Positions 21,584-32,519 of a stretch of 64,000 nucleotides of DNA are shown here, piece after piece. The notes beneath the pieces are model-generated. The model had not been told where the DNA came from. It saw only the letters and a program-made list of their open reading frames with translations, and ran no database searches. This DNA is from Kappaphycus alvarezii (Eukaryota > Rhodophyta > Florideophyceae > Gigartinales > Solieriaceae), in NCBI GenBank assembly GCA_002205965.3, contig NADL03000005.1, positions 248,001 through 312,000 of the forward strand, in the 5' to 3' direction. The stretch's first letter is position 1; each line of letters starts with the position of its first letter. Position numbers and translations under genes: made by a program.

Positions 21584-23632
21584 ATGCCAACCCATTCAAG
21601 TAAACCTCGGCAAGAAAAGACCTGTTCCAGTATCCTTCCTGTCGTCGAAGATGCAAGTCAACCCGGTTCCCACATGACTCAACCTGTCAAAAAGCGTTCA
21701 CGTTATGCCAATGCCTCCGCACCGACAGTCCCACGGGGATTTGTACGGGATGAACTTGACGACGATGACTCAGCAGACGATCCAGACTTTGAGGCTGACG
21801 AATTAGATCCCGCCGAAGAAGAAGATGATGAGCCCTATGACACCTTTGAGGAACGGACTTAGGATTTGTAGGGTTCGAACACGTACTTCCCATAGTGCGC
21901 ATCATCATCAGTTGGACTCAATATTGAACGACTCTAATTTGGAGCATGCACATTCCTGGATGCGTTTGGTGGAGGTGAGGAAAGGCGAGATGGAGAAGAC
22001 TTTGAGGTTGATGATTTGGACTCGACTGACGATGAAAATGGCGACGGTCTTATGGACTTGCGCGAACTATCGGAAGTTGCTGAAGGCAACGACCAAAGTC
22101 GCCTCGGTGATGGCTCTTCTTTTGGCAGGGAGGAGGAGGAGGAAGAAGATGACGACGACGACGACGATAACACTAGCGGAGAGTCCAGCGAATGACTACC
22201 AGCACTTTTTGCGGGGACTGTTGGAAGAGAATGCGTCGATTGAATCGAGAGGCGAACGGCGAGGGACAGCGGATAGCATCGAGGGAAGTGCTGAGCCGCC
22301 GAGTTGGGCAATTGATGATGACGAGGACTTTGATTACTTGCGGGAGTCGGCAAGGGTTCATGATGATCCCTTGGAATATCGCGATGATTACCATGTGTCG
22401 AGGAAAGAACTGGTTCAATTATTATCAAGTGGAAAGGGCACTAATTTGAGGAGACAGACAAGACACGCGAAGACGAAGAGCGGGGGGGTGCTGTGGGAGA
22501 TGCCGCGGCAGCTCCGCCGATCTCAATTCCGCTGAGCGTTTTGCAACCAGGGCTTGGCATAGTTGGAGCGTCGCCGGCCGTGAAGATAGGAGCTAGGGCG
22601 AATACAACGCCGCTGGTGCCCTCGAAAACAAATCTTCCAATGCCGACCTTTGTTGCGCCACCGGCTGCGGGGTATGCGTCCCTGCCGCCTGCGATTATGC
22701 AGAGGTTTTTAGAGCAACTTGGGGTGCACGTGCAAGTTTTGACGAGTTTGCATGCAAACATGATGGCGAAAGTCAGAACTGCGGAGGTGAAGGAATCTGG
22801 AGGTAAACAACAAGACGAGCTGGACCTAGCTGTCGCAAAGCGATCTGTCCAACGGTCGGAGACGCTTATCCGTGATTTGATCCACAGCAAACGTGTTTCT
22901 ACAGTTTACCATCAGGTTGTTGCGACAAAAATGTCCAAACTAAAACCTTTTGAGGAGCACATCGTCAACCCGGCCAGGAATGGGACATTTGGCTCTCAGA
23001 ACATTCGAACATCGGTGTACAGTCTTCCTGTGCTAGACCTTCTCGAATCATTTTTGCGAGATTGTAGAACGATTCCTGCATCTTCAATGCCTGCAACTGC
23101 TCTACAGCCATTTCAGCAGTTTAACCGACCCGATATTGCGCAATCGTTACGGCCACGGAAGGGTCAACGGCAGTTTGTTGGGAGTCACACTAAACCAGGG
23201 TGGTACGTCTGGAATTCTCCGGACGATACACTTCTAGCAATGATGATTGCAAAGTACGGGTCCGAGAATGCCGAATTCTCTAAAGACTTACTTCCACATA
23301 GACAAAAAGAGGATTGCCTAACAAGAATAAGATATCTATCGTCGCGGCGTTGTCCTGACAATCCTGTGAAGAGACAAGTCATGCTGGTTTCGGCCCCACT
23401 TAGTAAGGCCGAGCTCGAAATAGTGCAAAAGGGTCTTGCGATGTATGGTGGGAATACTGATGATCCAGAGATTTGGAAGAAAATACAACGGAATTTGCTT
23501 CCAGGACGAGCGTGGACTTACTTGCAAAAGTTGTGGACGTGGAGAGAGACTCGGCGAAAATATAAAGCAAAATACAGAGCAAAGGCGTCGCAGAAAAAGA
23601 AGACAGTCCAGGAAAGTGCTGCTCACGCATAG
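21584..23632 (+). CDS. GON4L-like SANT/Myb-domain nuclear protein
   Basis: A start at 21584 (MPTHSSKPRQEK) leads into a basic segment (KKRSRY) and then long acidic stretches (to about 22195) typical of nuclear proteins. Next comes YQHFLRGLLEEN, and from 22495 an open frame of about 379 codons. It contains a helix (MQRFLEQLGVHVQVLTSLH) and two SANT-like repeats: SPDDTLLAMMIAKYG ... LLPHRQKEDCLTRIRYLSS (about 23210-23340) and SKAELEIVQKGLAMYG ... LLPGRAWTYLQKLWTWR. The linker NPVKR...SAPLSKAE matches the GON4L/YARP pattern. The family acts in nuclear transcriptional regulation. The frame breaks several times between 21860 and 22490 (one at a run of seven G), so either short introns, assembly indels or decay. 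The C-terminal 379 codons look intact and end in a Lys-rich tail. Confidence 0.55.
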
Positions 23633-23994
23633 TAGTCTTCCTGATCACCAAGGCCATTTTACATGCTGACTCAAATATGACATAATTGAATCTAACATTG
23701 GTTACCGAGCGCCACAACCTCAGTGCAACTCCTCGAACTTGTCTATCCCTTTCTTAGCAGGACTTTTTTACGAATAGCGTGGAGACCACCTGAAACCGAT
23801 CAAAGCCATCCCTAATTTTGCCTCTCGTTCGGGAGCAACCTGTAAAGACTCCGTAAACTGTTCAGGACAAGTATTGTGAGGATTGCAACTGGAGCCGAAC
23901 AGTTGCAAACTTGCAGAAGAAAAGGTTGGACCCATTCCCTCGTCAAGATTGCCGGCAATTAGATCAGACCCCAACGTGAACATTTGATACGGAC
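23633..23994. other. Intergenic between convergent genes
   Basis: This lies between the stop of the GON4L-like gene (+) and the stop of the uL10-like gene (-). No coding or RNA gene recognised; it should hold both 3' ends. Confidence 0.5.
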
Positions 23995-24569
23995 CTACCG
24001 TTCCTCTTCGTTGCTAAACTGATCCAAAACTCTGACCAAACGTCTGGCGCCACCCGCATGCTCCAAACTCCTGTGCAAGCCGCTGCCGCTCCCCTCAAGC
24101 ACTCGCAACACAGACGGTGGTGTCGCCAATAAGCCCACCAACTTTCCCCATTCCGCTCTCTCCCCCTCACTGTTTAGCACGTCTTGCCATACCCGACTAC
24201 CCACAACGTCATCTCCAAACCGTCCGCCTACCAACACCCCACCATCAATAACATCCTGTGCCCTCTTCACAACGCTGACGACATCATCCACACCCTCCCC
24301 ATACACAACTGCGCTCGGCATACCCCGAAACAACTCAGCCATACCGACATACCTTGTTCGCATGGCACCCTCCCTCGCATATTTGGGAGTCGCGAATCGA
24401 GCACCCACAAGCGGCTGATCCGACGATAGGACACGGGCTTTGACATTGGTTCGGCCCCATGCGCGACCAGCAGTGAGATGAAAGACGGCCACGTAGGGAT
24501 TGTCGCGAAGGATTCGCTGCCAGGTGCGATCTCGAATTCGCGTTTCAGTGCATTGACGGTGAGGGGCAT
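23995..24569 (-). CDS. Probable organellar large-subunit ribosomal protein uL10
   Basis: ATG at 24569 reads MPLTVNALKREFE, a typical uL10 opening. One base change of frame then continues into TWQRILRDNPYVAVFHL. Further along are MAELFRGMPSAVVYGE, the glycine-rich GGVLVGGRFGDDVV and KLVGLLATPPSVLRVLEG, which follow the L10 core order (LF.GP, K.GGVL.G, LLGLL.AP...L...L). uL10 anchors the L7/L12 stalk to the large subunit. The length (~190 aa) fits an organellar form; cytosolic P0 is longer and has a different tail. The frame break near 24535 may be an assembly indel, since the rest is a clean 190-codon frame. Assignment rests on pattern, not alignment. Confidence 0.5.
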
Positions 24570-24839
24570 GCCGAGTCAACAGGGGAGGCGTCGGGGGTAC
24601 GGAGTGGGGAAACGGTGGCGATTTACGGTCTGTGAAGGTTGAAATGTGAGCTGAGAGACGGGCGCACTGCTTAAAGATGAAACAAGTTCAAAGAGCTGTC
24701 ACAGAAGGGCTGTCACAGCATGCAGTACAGCTCAGGAGGAGTGCTCAAAAGACTGTCACCGTCGGGGATGGATCAAAGTAGTGGCTTTCGTTGCCATACA
24801 CGAAGGGGGGGAATTTTTGGGTTATTTTAATGTATGGAA

Positions 24840-24980
24840 GATGGGGTCGGTTGTACAGCACTGTACTGTACAGTATCTAACATAAAGTACCCTCTCGACA
24901 CTTCTCACAACCTCATTCCTATTTTCGCCCCGAATCCCTGCGCGAATCACCACGTTCTTGTTCGCAACCTCTCAACCGCG
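24840..24980 (+). promoter_or_regulatory. DIM1 upstream region with palindromic CTGTACAG cluster
   Basis: A dense TGTACAGCACTGTACTGTAC run (24852-24871) lies 110-130 bp before the DIM1 start. A short pyrimidine-rich stretch follows to the ATG. No TATA box is evident. The same type of cluster lies near other host-gene 5' ends. Confidence 0.35.
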
Positions 24981-25409
24981 ATGTCCTATCTCCTTCCTCA
25001 CCTCGACAGTGAAGAGGCCGTCAACAATGCACTCCAAACCGAAGAAGAACGTGTCGTTGTGATCCGCTGGGGCACCGACTCCGACCCCACATGCATGATT
25101 ATGGACGAGACTCTTTACAAGGTTGCAGAGCTGGTTAAGAACTTTGCCGTCATTTACCTCGTTGATATCACCCAGGTCACTGCATTTTGCGAAGATTACA
25201 ACCTCACAGACCCCTGCACCGTCATGTTTTTCCACCGAGATAAGCATATCATGGTTGATATGGGAACCGGTAATAACAATAAGATTACTTTTCCACTAAC
25301 CAATTCGCAAGACCTTATCGACATCATTGAAGTCGTGTATAGAGGAGCACGCAAGGGCAAGGGGCTTGTTGATGCGCCGCGTGATTACAGCACCAAGTTA
25401 AGGTACTAA
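24981..25409 (+). CDS. DIM1: DIM1/TXNL4A, U5 snRNP thioredoxin-like splicing factor
   Basis: 142 residues, exactly the size of the eukaryotic DIM1 (Dib1, TXNL4A) family, from ATG 24981. MSYLLPHLDSEEAVNNAL opens the protein; RWGTDSDPTCMIMDETLYK, VDITQVT and PCTVMFFHRDKHIMVDMGTG follow in family order, and it ends RDYSTKLRY. It has a thioredoxin fold but lacks the CxxC redox pair, as in all family members. The protein sits in the U4/U6.U5 tri-snRNP, contacts Prp6/Prp8 and must leave before spliceosome activation. No intron. In-frame codons upstream of 24981 are not conserved, which fixes the start. The gene is intact. Confidence 0.98.
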   Translation: MSYLLPHLDSEEAVNNALQTEEERVVVIRWGTDSDPTCMIMDETLYKVAELVKNFAVIYLVDITQVTAFCEDYNLTDPCTVMFFHRDKHIMVDMGTGNNNKITFPLTNSQDLIDIIEVVYRGARKGKGLVDAPRDYSTKLRY

Positions 25410-25703
25410 CATCCCCACACGATTTCCATTTCCTTTTGATTCGCCCCGCACACCTTTGCGGTCTACCTCAAGTTACATGATTGCGAGGTCAACATGTTGC
25501 GATTTATTCCTCTCTGCGAAATCGTCGACAGTGATCGAAAGGGCCTCATCATCTTCCAGTTTGCTGTTAGCCATCCGCACGCACGACCGGTCCTAGAAGT
25601 CCTTTCGAAACTTTTGTTGGCCACCATGTCATATCGGCAAGGCTTTACTCACTTATGCTTTGCCATGCAGTGCCTTTCTGGCATTGTATGGGATGTTATT
25701 CTC
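25410..25703. other. Intergenic between convergent DIM1 and AATF
   Basis: About 290 bp separate the DIM1 stop from the AATF stop on the other strand. A short open frame (25494-25709, +) has no recognisable domain and is probably chance. Confidence 0.5.
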
Positions 25704-27277
25704 TCATAGTTGGGCTAACGCAGTATCACTAAAAAACCAGAACCCAACCAGTACGCCTAAGCCGTCCAGTGTCACGACGACCCGCCACCGTCCCCTCTTT
25801 CCAAACATCGCTGCAACGATCTCGTCGAGAGGTCCCGGATCTGGAAGAGGCATCGAGTTAAGTTTAACCCAACAAGATTTTCTTGTACATCCATACCTCA
25901 GTCGCCTCCCTTTCGCCAACATGCGATCCCTCTTCTTCTTAACCTTTCCTCCTCTCGACAATTGGGCATACCTCAACCCGCCTCCTCCTCCGTCGCCACT
26001 CTCGATAATTTCTCGCAGCAGAACTCGGTACAAATCTCCATCGTCGTACATCTCCTCATTCAAACCTTCTTTCATTTCTCCGCCCCCAACTAGTCCATTT
26101 TTTCTCTTACCCTTTGGCTTTTCTTGAGATGTTTCCCGGACGAAAGTGCACCCTCATATGGCCACTTACTGAGTCATCAACTGTCTTGTATCCACCCTTT
26201 GGAATCTTGCCGGTCGCTTCCCCAATTTTCCTTCCCCATTGATCCATTACCTCATTCCGCCAAATTTCAAACTCCTTGTCCTGCTCTTCCTCAAGTTCCT
26301 CATTCGCCGGCCACGTCTCACTCCACATTCGGTGTATGTTCTTCTCCAGGGCTTCTAGGCCTCTCAAGGCTGATCTCTGTACATCTTTCAGATCTTCAGC
26401 ACCTTCCCAGTTACTTCTTTGCTCCGAGACCGGTAACTTGCGAGCTAATGCGACAAGAGGCTCCAGCCGTATACGCATGTTCACAGCCGCATCGTACTGA
26501 TCCTGTGCACGAGGTATAAGGACATCACGTTTGCCGCAATAAAAGGCCTAGGTTAGCATTGTATCCACCTATCACATTCCGCGTACGAGCAAAATCAACA
26601 GGGTGGTAGCCATTGCTATCTTCAGAGAATGGATAAACAGTTGTTTTCATGGCCGCAGCTTTCAACAGTCTAGCAACGGTTTGAAATCATCATGAGCTAT
26701 GACAACCCCCTGCAAGATCCAGAAACGGACCGCGAAGAGAAATGTGACGATTGCAACTTACCTTTTGGATGCGAATAGCGGCAGCCCTGATTCGATCCCT
26801 CTCTTCCGCCTCTGTAAGGCGCGCCAGCATTTCTCGCTCGCCAACTTCCTGTCGATCTCGCGGAGGTTCGCCTCCCTCCTCCCCAACGGCATGGTTGTCC
26901 CCTGCGTCAGTCAAAGCGTCTTTTCTGTTCCCCTCGATGTCCGAATCATCCGACAAGCCCTCCACTAAGGACTGGTCCTCCCCAATTAACTCGTCTTTCT
27001 CCTGAGAATCAACCTTGAGACCAAGGGCGTCTGCATCCAAACCAACATCGCTTCGCGATGTGCGGCGGCCCTTGTATTTCGGCTCTTGAACCAGTTGACT
27101 GGCAGCGCGATATGGTAACTTGCGAGTCCGAGGACGTTTAGGAGGAGATTCCGGGGAGGCGGTGGTAGATGGTTCAGTGGACGGTTGTAAGTTAGGATCC
27201 GGAAGAGGCGGTGGGTAGCCACCCGGTGCGGGGCTGGGGTCATCGAAGGCCGAGAGATCCAGGTCTGCGGTGTCCAT
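25704..27277 (-). CDS. AATF/BFR2 (Che-1) family ribosome-biogenesis protein
   Basis: ATG at 27277 (MDTADLDLSAFDD). Exon 1 (27277-26762) is acidic and Pro-rich with a basic patch (PKRPRTRKL), then REMLARLTEAEERDRIRAAA. It ends at a perfect donor GTAAGT. The next exon, entered at about 26540-26505, carries DQYDAAVNMRIRLEPLV, the conserved 'RIRLQ' region, and FEIWRNEVMDQWGRK. The C-terminal piece has MYDDGDLYRVLLREIIES (family: FDD.DFYHQLLRELIE) and KGRRLRY, then PDPGPLDEIVAAMF. AATF/Bfr2 acts in nucleolar small-subunit processing. One-base frame breaks occur at about 26110 and twice near 25890-25850, each rescued in the neighbouring frame, so assembly indels are likely. Convergent with DIM1. 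Confidence 0.8.
26540..26761 (-). other. AATF intron (approximate 3' limit)
   Basis: The donor GTAAGT is at 26761-26756 on the minus strand. Stops follow in the exon 1 frame. The coding resumes at about 26540-26505 where a CTAG or CACAG could serve as acceptor; the exact acceptor is not decidable by eye. Confidence 0.6.
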
Positions 27278-27489
27278 TGCGATTGTGAGGGATTGGTAAG
27301 CCGATGCCCACCGCAATGAGGGTTTTAATACTCGGTTCGAAGGGAACGAAGAGGCAACTGCGGGTGGCCGCAACTAATTTGTAGATGGGACGATGCCGAC
27401 GGCGTGCGACATTGACGTCAGTCGGCGAACTCTTCGCTTTTCTCAAGGGGGCGACGGCGAGTGACAAGTACAGTATTGGTCTACGCCGA

Positions 27490-27622
27490 ACACAGCACTG
27501 TACAGTATAGTGCACAACGTACAGCATTATTGTAAGGTTAAAAATTCATTACAAATCTGTAATGATATTCGATCACCTGCACAGTACAGTACGTACTGTA
27601 CAGTACTGTACTGTACTGTGCC
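27490..27622. repeat. Palindromic CAGTACTGTA array
   Basis: 27578-27622 is a near-perfect inverted repeat built from CAGTACAGTACGTACTGTAC and CTGTACTGTACTGTGC words. A smaller cluster (CACTGTACAGTATAG) lies at 27495-27509. It sits 210-350 bp upstream of the AATF start and about 95 bp left of the copia element. It could extrude as a cruciform or bind a dimeric factor. Confidence 0.8.
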
Positions 27623-27711
27623 AGTAATAATCGATCAAATCCTTTCCCCAGTATCGCCCGGCATGTCCACCTACTTCGGCCGTTTCTCAAGAGTTGCTCA
27701 GCCGCGCCTGC

Positions 27712-27716
27712 CTCAA
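27712..27716. repeat. Target-site duplication, left (CTCAA)
   Basis: CTCAA here and at 32840-32844 directly flank the two LTRs of the copia element; 5 bp is the usual Ty1/copia target duplication. Confidence 0.75.
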
Positions 27717-28037
27717 TAATAATAATTGGTGCGAGACGGAGAATGAAACTTCAAAAGAGCTGAGGCTAGACACAGTAAAGTTAATAGAACTCAGGCACAA
27801 GCTTCGATGCCCTTTTTTATTCGGGTAATGGACAGACAACGTCGAGTATATATAGAGAGATCGACAGAGGCAGTGTGTGTAGAGTACAAGCAATTTGGAC
27901 AGGGCAAGACAGGTAATACAAAGAAACATGCAAGTAAGAAGGAGACGACCGCTTGGATAGATCACGAATATTCAAATAACGACCACTTATATCAGTACTG
28001 CAACACGAATCACCGTTGCAGCCTGAGTGCATCAATA
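27717..28037 (-). repeat. 3' LTR of copia element 2
   Basis: About 320 bp, about 95% identical by eye to 32520-32839. In element orientation it begins TATTGATGCACTC and ends CCAATTATTATTA. A purine-rich tract (AAAGAGATAGATGAG, plus-strand 28038-28055 region) immediately precedes it in element orientation, as expected for the plus-strand primer. Confidence 0.9.
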
Positions 28038-28051
28038 CTCATCTATCTCTT

Positions 28052-28444
28052 TCAGCCGTAGTTCTTTTGCGCAGACTTAGTTTCAGCAAAGTCTTCGAAT
28101 GCTACGTTCAATAGGCCATTGAATAGAGTCAGTTGTAAAGCACCAGTGAGAGGACTATCTTTTTTTGTAAGGGCATCAGCTAAGTTGACTTTGCCCGGAA
28201 TCCAGGTGATATAATCAATATTACCAACTTGAAACTCAAACCTGATACGCGCAACATCTCCGCGGATAGAACTGTTGACAGAGTTTCGTTGAGTCGACAG
28301 AGATGCAAACAAATCTTTAGAAACCACGCATGGATGAACTCCAACATGCGCATTAAGGATTTCTGCGTAGGCATGTGCTGTGCCCTTCGCTTCATCAATA
28401 CCTTCTGCCGAAGCAAGAATTTCAGCAGCCCGTAGATTCTTCAC
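28052..28444 (-). pseudogene. RNase H of copia element 2
   Basis: A 130-codon open frame with VSKDLFASLSTQRNSV, then the closing WIPGKVNLADALTKKDS, the copia RNase H signature of this lineage. It ends 15 bp before the LTR. The N-terminal part with the first catalytic Asp lies upstream in another frame. Confidence 0.8.
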
Positions 28445-28799
28445 TGGTCTCTATGACTTTTGAGAGATCCAAGACACTGCATGAAATATAGACTCTTTGG
28501 CCAATGGTCCAATAAGTAAACCGGTAAGAATGCCGAGTTGGCCATTTTCATCACGTTTAGAAGCATTACAAAAAACAATACTGATAGTTCATATTCAGTG
28601 TAATCAGCTGGTCTTGGATAATAAATAACAGTACCTAGTTTCTTGACCTTCTTTATAACATTTCGGTGCTCGACGAGGTGACATACCTTTGTCTCAGGAG
28701 CCTTCTGCTGTAGATAAGATGCATAAAAAGAGCAGAATAGGGATGCTGCAGTGCCTATCCAACCAAGGGATCTGTTGGTAGAGGCAAAGTACGCCTTTT

Positions 28800-29413
28800 C
28801 AATATCATTTAGAAGCTCGCCAAGCTGCTTTCAACGAGTGCGACGTATCGGGTACTTTTTTAGTGCCTTTAGTTTGTCATCAGCATTGATAGAGGCAGTA
28901 CTGTCATTACCTTGTACTTTATTTATGCCGAAGAATCTTAGCTGACCAGGACCATGTGAGACACTGCCGAGCTTGAATGATCCATGAAACTTTTCAATAA
29001 AAATTTCGGCATTATCCTGAATGCCAGCTGCCTTGATGTCATCGACAATCTTAGCTACAATGAGCACAACATTTCTATCCTTATGCTTATAAAACAATTG
29101 TGGCACTTGTTGGCATTGAAATAGACCAATATTTTTAAAGCACTGATCTGACTGCACTTGTCACTTTGCATTGTCATTGACTAAACCATAAGAGGCAGTC
29201 TGCAGTAGCCACATATGTGCAGATCTCATCCGGCTCTCTTTCGGAGGCTTCACGTACACATCACGTCCAGTAGTCCCAGTCTGTAAGAATACAGCTTTGA
29301 CATCGGCCCTGTACACTTTCCATCCATATAAAGAAGCAATTGACTCAACAATTCGGAGTTCCGTTGGTGGAAATGTTGTAAAGTCAGATGCTAATACATT
29401 CTGAAGGTCATAT
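28800..29413 (-). pseudogene. Reverse transcriptase of copia element 2
   Basis: YRADVKAVFLQTG and RDVYVKPPKES (about 29310-29230) are motif A and the downstream loop of copia RTs. After a frame break, VLIVAKIVDDIKAAG (plus-strand 29035-29065) contains the catalytic VDD and FIEKFHGSFKLG follows. Frameshifts near 29410 and 29160. Confidence 0.85.
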
Positions 29414-30292
29414 TCATTCCCATGAGTTGGAGGGACAGATCATCGTTCTGCTTGACTTTGTAAAGAACATGACTGTTAATAAAATTTGCACGCGTGGAAC
29501 GTCACTGCAAGGGACAGTACGTACAGCTTTTAGAAATGTTTCCTCTTCGATAGAGTATGATTTAGCAAGTTGTAACTGCTCAAACCCTTGAGCTTGGTGC
29601 CACATAAACGATTTGTTACCAAAATAGTCAAGCATGCTTTGTAAAACAAGTGGTTCATGATCGATATCATTGGATGCATTAGACACAGAGGATGTACTTG
29701 CATTCACAGTAGACTGCTCATATTTCCATTTCTCTTTATCTAGGTTCAGATGCTCTTTGATACCATCATCATACAGGACAGTAACGCGACCATCACGATG
29801 AAGCGTCTTGACTGTTGCGGCATATTTCACCTTATCGAGCGGCCAATATACCATTACACGGTCACTGCAGCTAAATTTGGACGTATCAGGATTCTCATTA
29901 GTATATGGCTTACTATGAACATCGGAGAAATCTGCATCTTCATGTGTTTCAAACACAGTGGCTGATGGTGTGGTGTCATTACAGTTACTTTAATTGTCTC
30001 CTTCCGATGCAGATTGGGTTGCGTCATCAATAATATCGTCGACAGCATCAATGTCAGTCTGTAAGGCACTTGCGAATGAATCTGCAGGTAGAGCAAGACG
30101 TATGTCTTCAAATGATACCGAACCTTGAGTGCCGCCTTTGCCAGGTACAAGCACAGTTCGAGCTTTTAAATCCACAGATAATACAATTTTAGGTGTAGAC
30201 CACCGTCCTCTCTTTCCAAAACCGGTGTTAGAGTATACTTCAATCATGTCACCAACTGAACCATGAGGCTCGGTAGTAGACTTTGATTTCAA
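29414..30292 (-). pseudogene. Accessory domains between integrase and RT of copia element 2, one Tudor-like
   Basis: This stretch is in the integrase frame apart from the TAA at 29990. The upstream piece (30292-29993) contains GDMIEVYSNTGFGKRGRWS and VLVPGKGG, a small beta-rich segment in the place of the copia integrase C-terminal domain. Downstream, FSCSDRVMVYWPLDKVKYAA, RDGRVTVLYDDGIKEHLNL and DKEKW resemble a Tudor-like or PDS5-type five-stranded barrel (VYWP..., VxYDDGxxExLxL). Such folds read methylated histone tails in other proteins; a chromatin-targeting role here is inference. Confidence 0.6.
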
Positions 30293-30412
30293 TATTAGTG
30301 CCAGTTTTCGCTTAGCTTGTAGTTGATTATGTGCGTCTATAACATCATCAGGGATAGAGCGAACAGAACAATCAGAAATAGGTTTGGTAAAGCCTTTCGC
30401 GAGTTCGAATGA

Positions 30413-31249
30413 CTACATCACGTCATTGCCATATATATCATTTGATATGGAAACTGAACGAAGTAATTGAATCTCAGGTGAGCTGTTATTGTTAGCGCAT
30501 AGCTTTAGAAAAATGGTGCGGATCACACCATACTTGCTTTCTATTGGGTTCTTACTGTGACGACGTGGTGGTACAGGACGGGACACGATGTCACGCTCAT
30601 TTAAGAAAGTACTGAATGCACCTTTGCCAAATACACTGTCCCCTTGCACAGAACTGGTGGTCCAGAACTGTGAGACATAGTAAGCTTCAAATGCAAGTAT
30701 TGCTTCATTCAGTGATGTCGATTTCACGATGTAGGCAGCGTAAAAACGTGTAGTAGAATCCATGCAATGGAATAAACACAGCGAGTCAAGATAGAAATGG
30801 TCAATAGACACAACTTCGTTAAATCCTCGACGAGACAATGATGATATTGATATTTTACGGCTTGGCTGTGGTGGAGCAGTAGCACGACATGATACACAGT
30901 TCTCGATCATCTTTGAGACGTATGCAGACACTGCATCATTCCACAAGCCATTTATATCAAGCAACAACTTCATATCAGTAAAATTTGCATGACCGCAGAC
31001 GTGCTTATGCACTTTGTCGATAATGGCCTTAACTTGATTCCAAGGGCGATCCTTGGAAATATTTCCGTTGAGGCATGATATCACGGATATGTCACATGCT
31101 TCCGATGAGAACGAAGACATTGGTAGATAGCTAAGAAATCCCTTATTGATCATACTCAACTGATACGCATTACCATCAACGTAAAATTGTAAAGCATTAT
31201 CGTGTGCATGAAGAATGTTCGAATGTCTCGTAACATTCTTGCCAATCAC
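30413..31249 (-). pseudogene. Integrase of copia element 2
   Basis: A 278-codon frame. The zinc finger is H-x3-H (HKHVCGH) ... CVSC; the core has SIDHFYLD (first Asp), QGDSVFGKGAFSTFL (second Asp) and SKNPIESKYG (Glu). The frame is still open into GAG-side sequence upstream and is closed by a single TAG at 30413-30415, after which the same frame continues. It is the best preserved part of the element. Confidence 0.85.
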
Positions 31250-31499
31250 CCATTGGCTAGAGCCATCAAGTACAAGGTGACGAATCGATACAGGCCTTTC
31301 ACAGTCAGATACTACAGTGATTTCTATAGATCCAGTAATCAGCCTCGGGGCACTCGAATGATCACCAACACCGTATTGTCAGTGGGTATGCCCATGCAAT
31401 GTGGATGGAATCGGATCTAGTACAACATATTTTTGCTGCCCGAGAAGCTCAAAGAGTAGAAGAAGCTCAGTGTTCCCAATGGCAGAATAAGGGGCACCA

Positions 31500-32340
31500 T
31501 CATCCACTAGCGGCCAGTAGACTTGTCATTATGTTGTGCAAGTGGTACGTTGGTCGAGCAATTGTTACTGGTCAATACAGCCATATTGAAAGACACTGCT
31601 TTCTTCTTGTCGGTGTAATTATTAGTATTGTTGGAGTTCGAGGTACTTCCACGAGAATTCAGAGAGCCACTGTATTCAGCAGCAGTACCATAACATTTAA
31701 CTCCTGGTTGCAGTGAACCATCCTTGTTGTGACTGTCTTTCCAGTGTCCCAACTTTTGACAGGTATGGCATGAGTGACGTTTTAAGGTAGAGGTCGAGGG
31801 GCGACGATAGCTATTGTTACGGCCATGATATCCTTGATTAGAGGTGCCAGCAGCACTAGCAGATAGCGTGTGAGGTGATGCATTAATAGAGGCCTTCTCA
31901 CACTGATTGACAACAGAGGCTAGCTGCTTGTATCTTACTGCCTTTAAGTAATCATCGCTAGACTATTGGTCAGGAAAAAAGTTCCATTCGGAGCTGCAGC
32001 AGCTAAGGCAGAGAGTGTTCAATGCTTTAATTGCTCAAAAGCGTGAGTGCAGTAATGCATTGGGGGTCTCGTTATATTTAATAAAGAGTTAAACTTAGTG
32101 ACAGCAGCGGAGAAACGCATCTCAAAGTTCTTGAAGGATTCGTTTTGGGATCGGCGCGTATTCAGTAGTGAGTTGAATCCTGCAAATGCCTCAACAATGA
32201 CAGATAAGAAATCACGTTGATAAACGGCATTAACAATCAATTGTACACCGTTCTCGCCCTTCAACTGCTCGTTCATCAACTCGGCAATAAGGCCAGCAGC
32301 CTGACTAAGGAGCTGCGACTTGAGCACAATACCTTGAATC
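31500..32340 (-). pseudogene. gag of copia element 2, with CCHH-type knuckle
   Basis: The piece 32327-32019 has RDFLSVIVEAFAGFNSLL and ESFKNFEMRFSAAVTKFNSL, helical as in copia Gag. Near 31770 the strand reads CHTCQKLGHWKDSH: CX2CX4HX4 followed by His where Cys is standard. The region between has Ser/Asn/Tyr-rich linker. Frames change at least twice. Confidence 0.65.
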
Positions 32341-32506
32341 TGGGGAGCAAGCCTGTTAGAGCTGGTATCTGGAAGCGAGTCATGGTACTCTTTCCAGTCA
32401 TTTATGGCAGTTTTGAACCTTTCTTGGTTTCCTTTACCGTCATTTCAAGGTGGACTTTTTGCATCCCAAGCAAAACGAGGGCGGGAAGGAAGCGAATTAG
32501 ATGGGA

Positions 32507-32519
32507 CTGGGCCCATAAC
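32507..32519 (-). other. Primer-binding site, half initiator-tRNA type
   Basis: The plus strand reads CTGGGCCCATAAC directly beside the 5' LTR (32520). This is the anticodon-arm sequence of eukaryotic initiator tRNA-Met, so the element RNA is complementary to an internal tRNA segment, as in Drosophila copia, which is primed by a 5' half-tRNA. Confidence 0.8.

Noticed and set aside
21934-22428. Ser-rich minus-strand ORF
   Set aside because: Antisense shadow of the Asp/Glu-rich segment of the GON4L-like gene.
26075-26107. A 30-nt GT-AG intron in AATF to explain the frame change
   Set aside because: Far below the 107-119 nt introns proven in SDHAF3; a one-base indel explains it more simply since the neighbouring frame reads on as protein.
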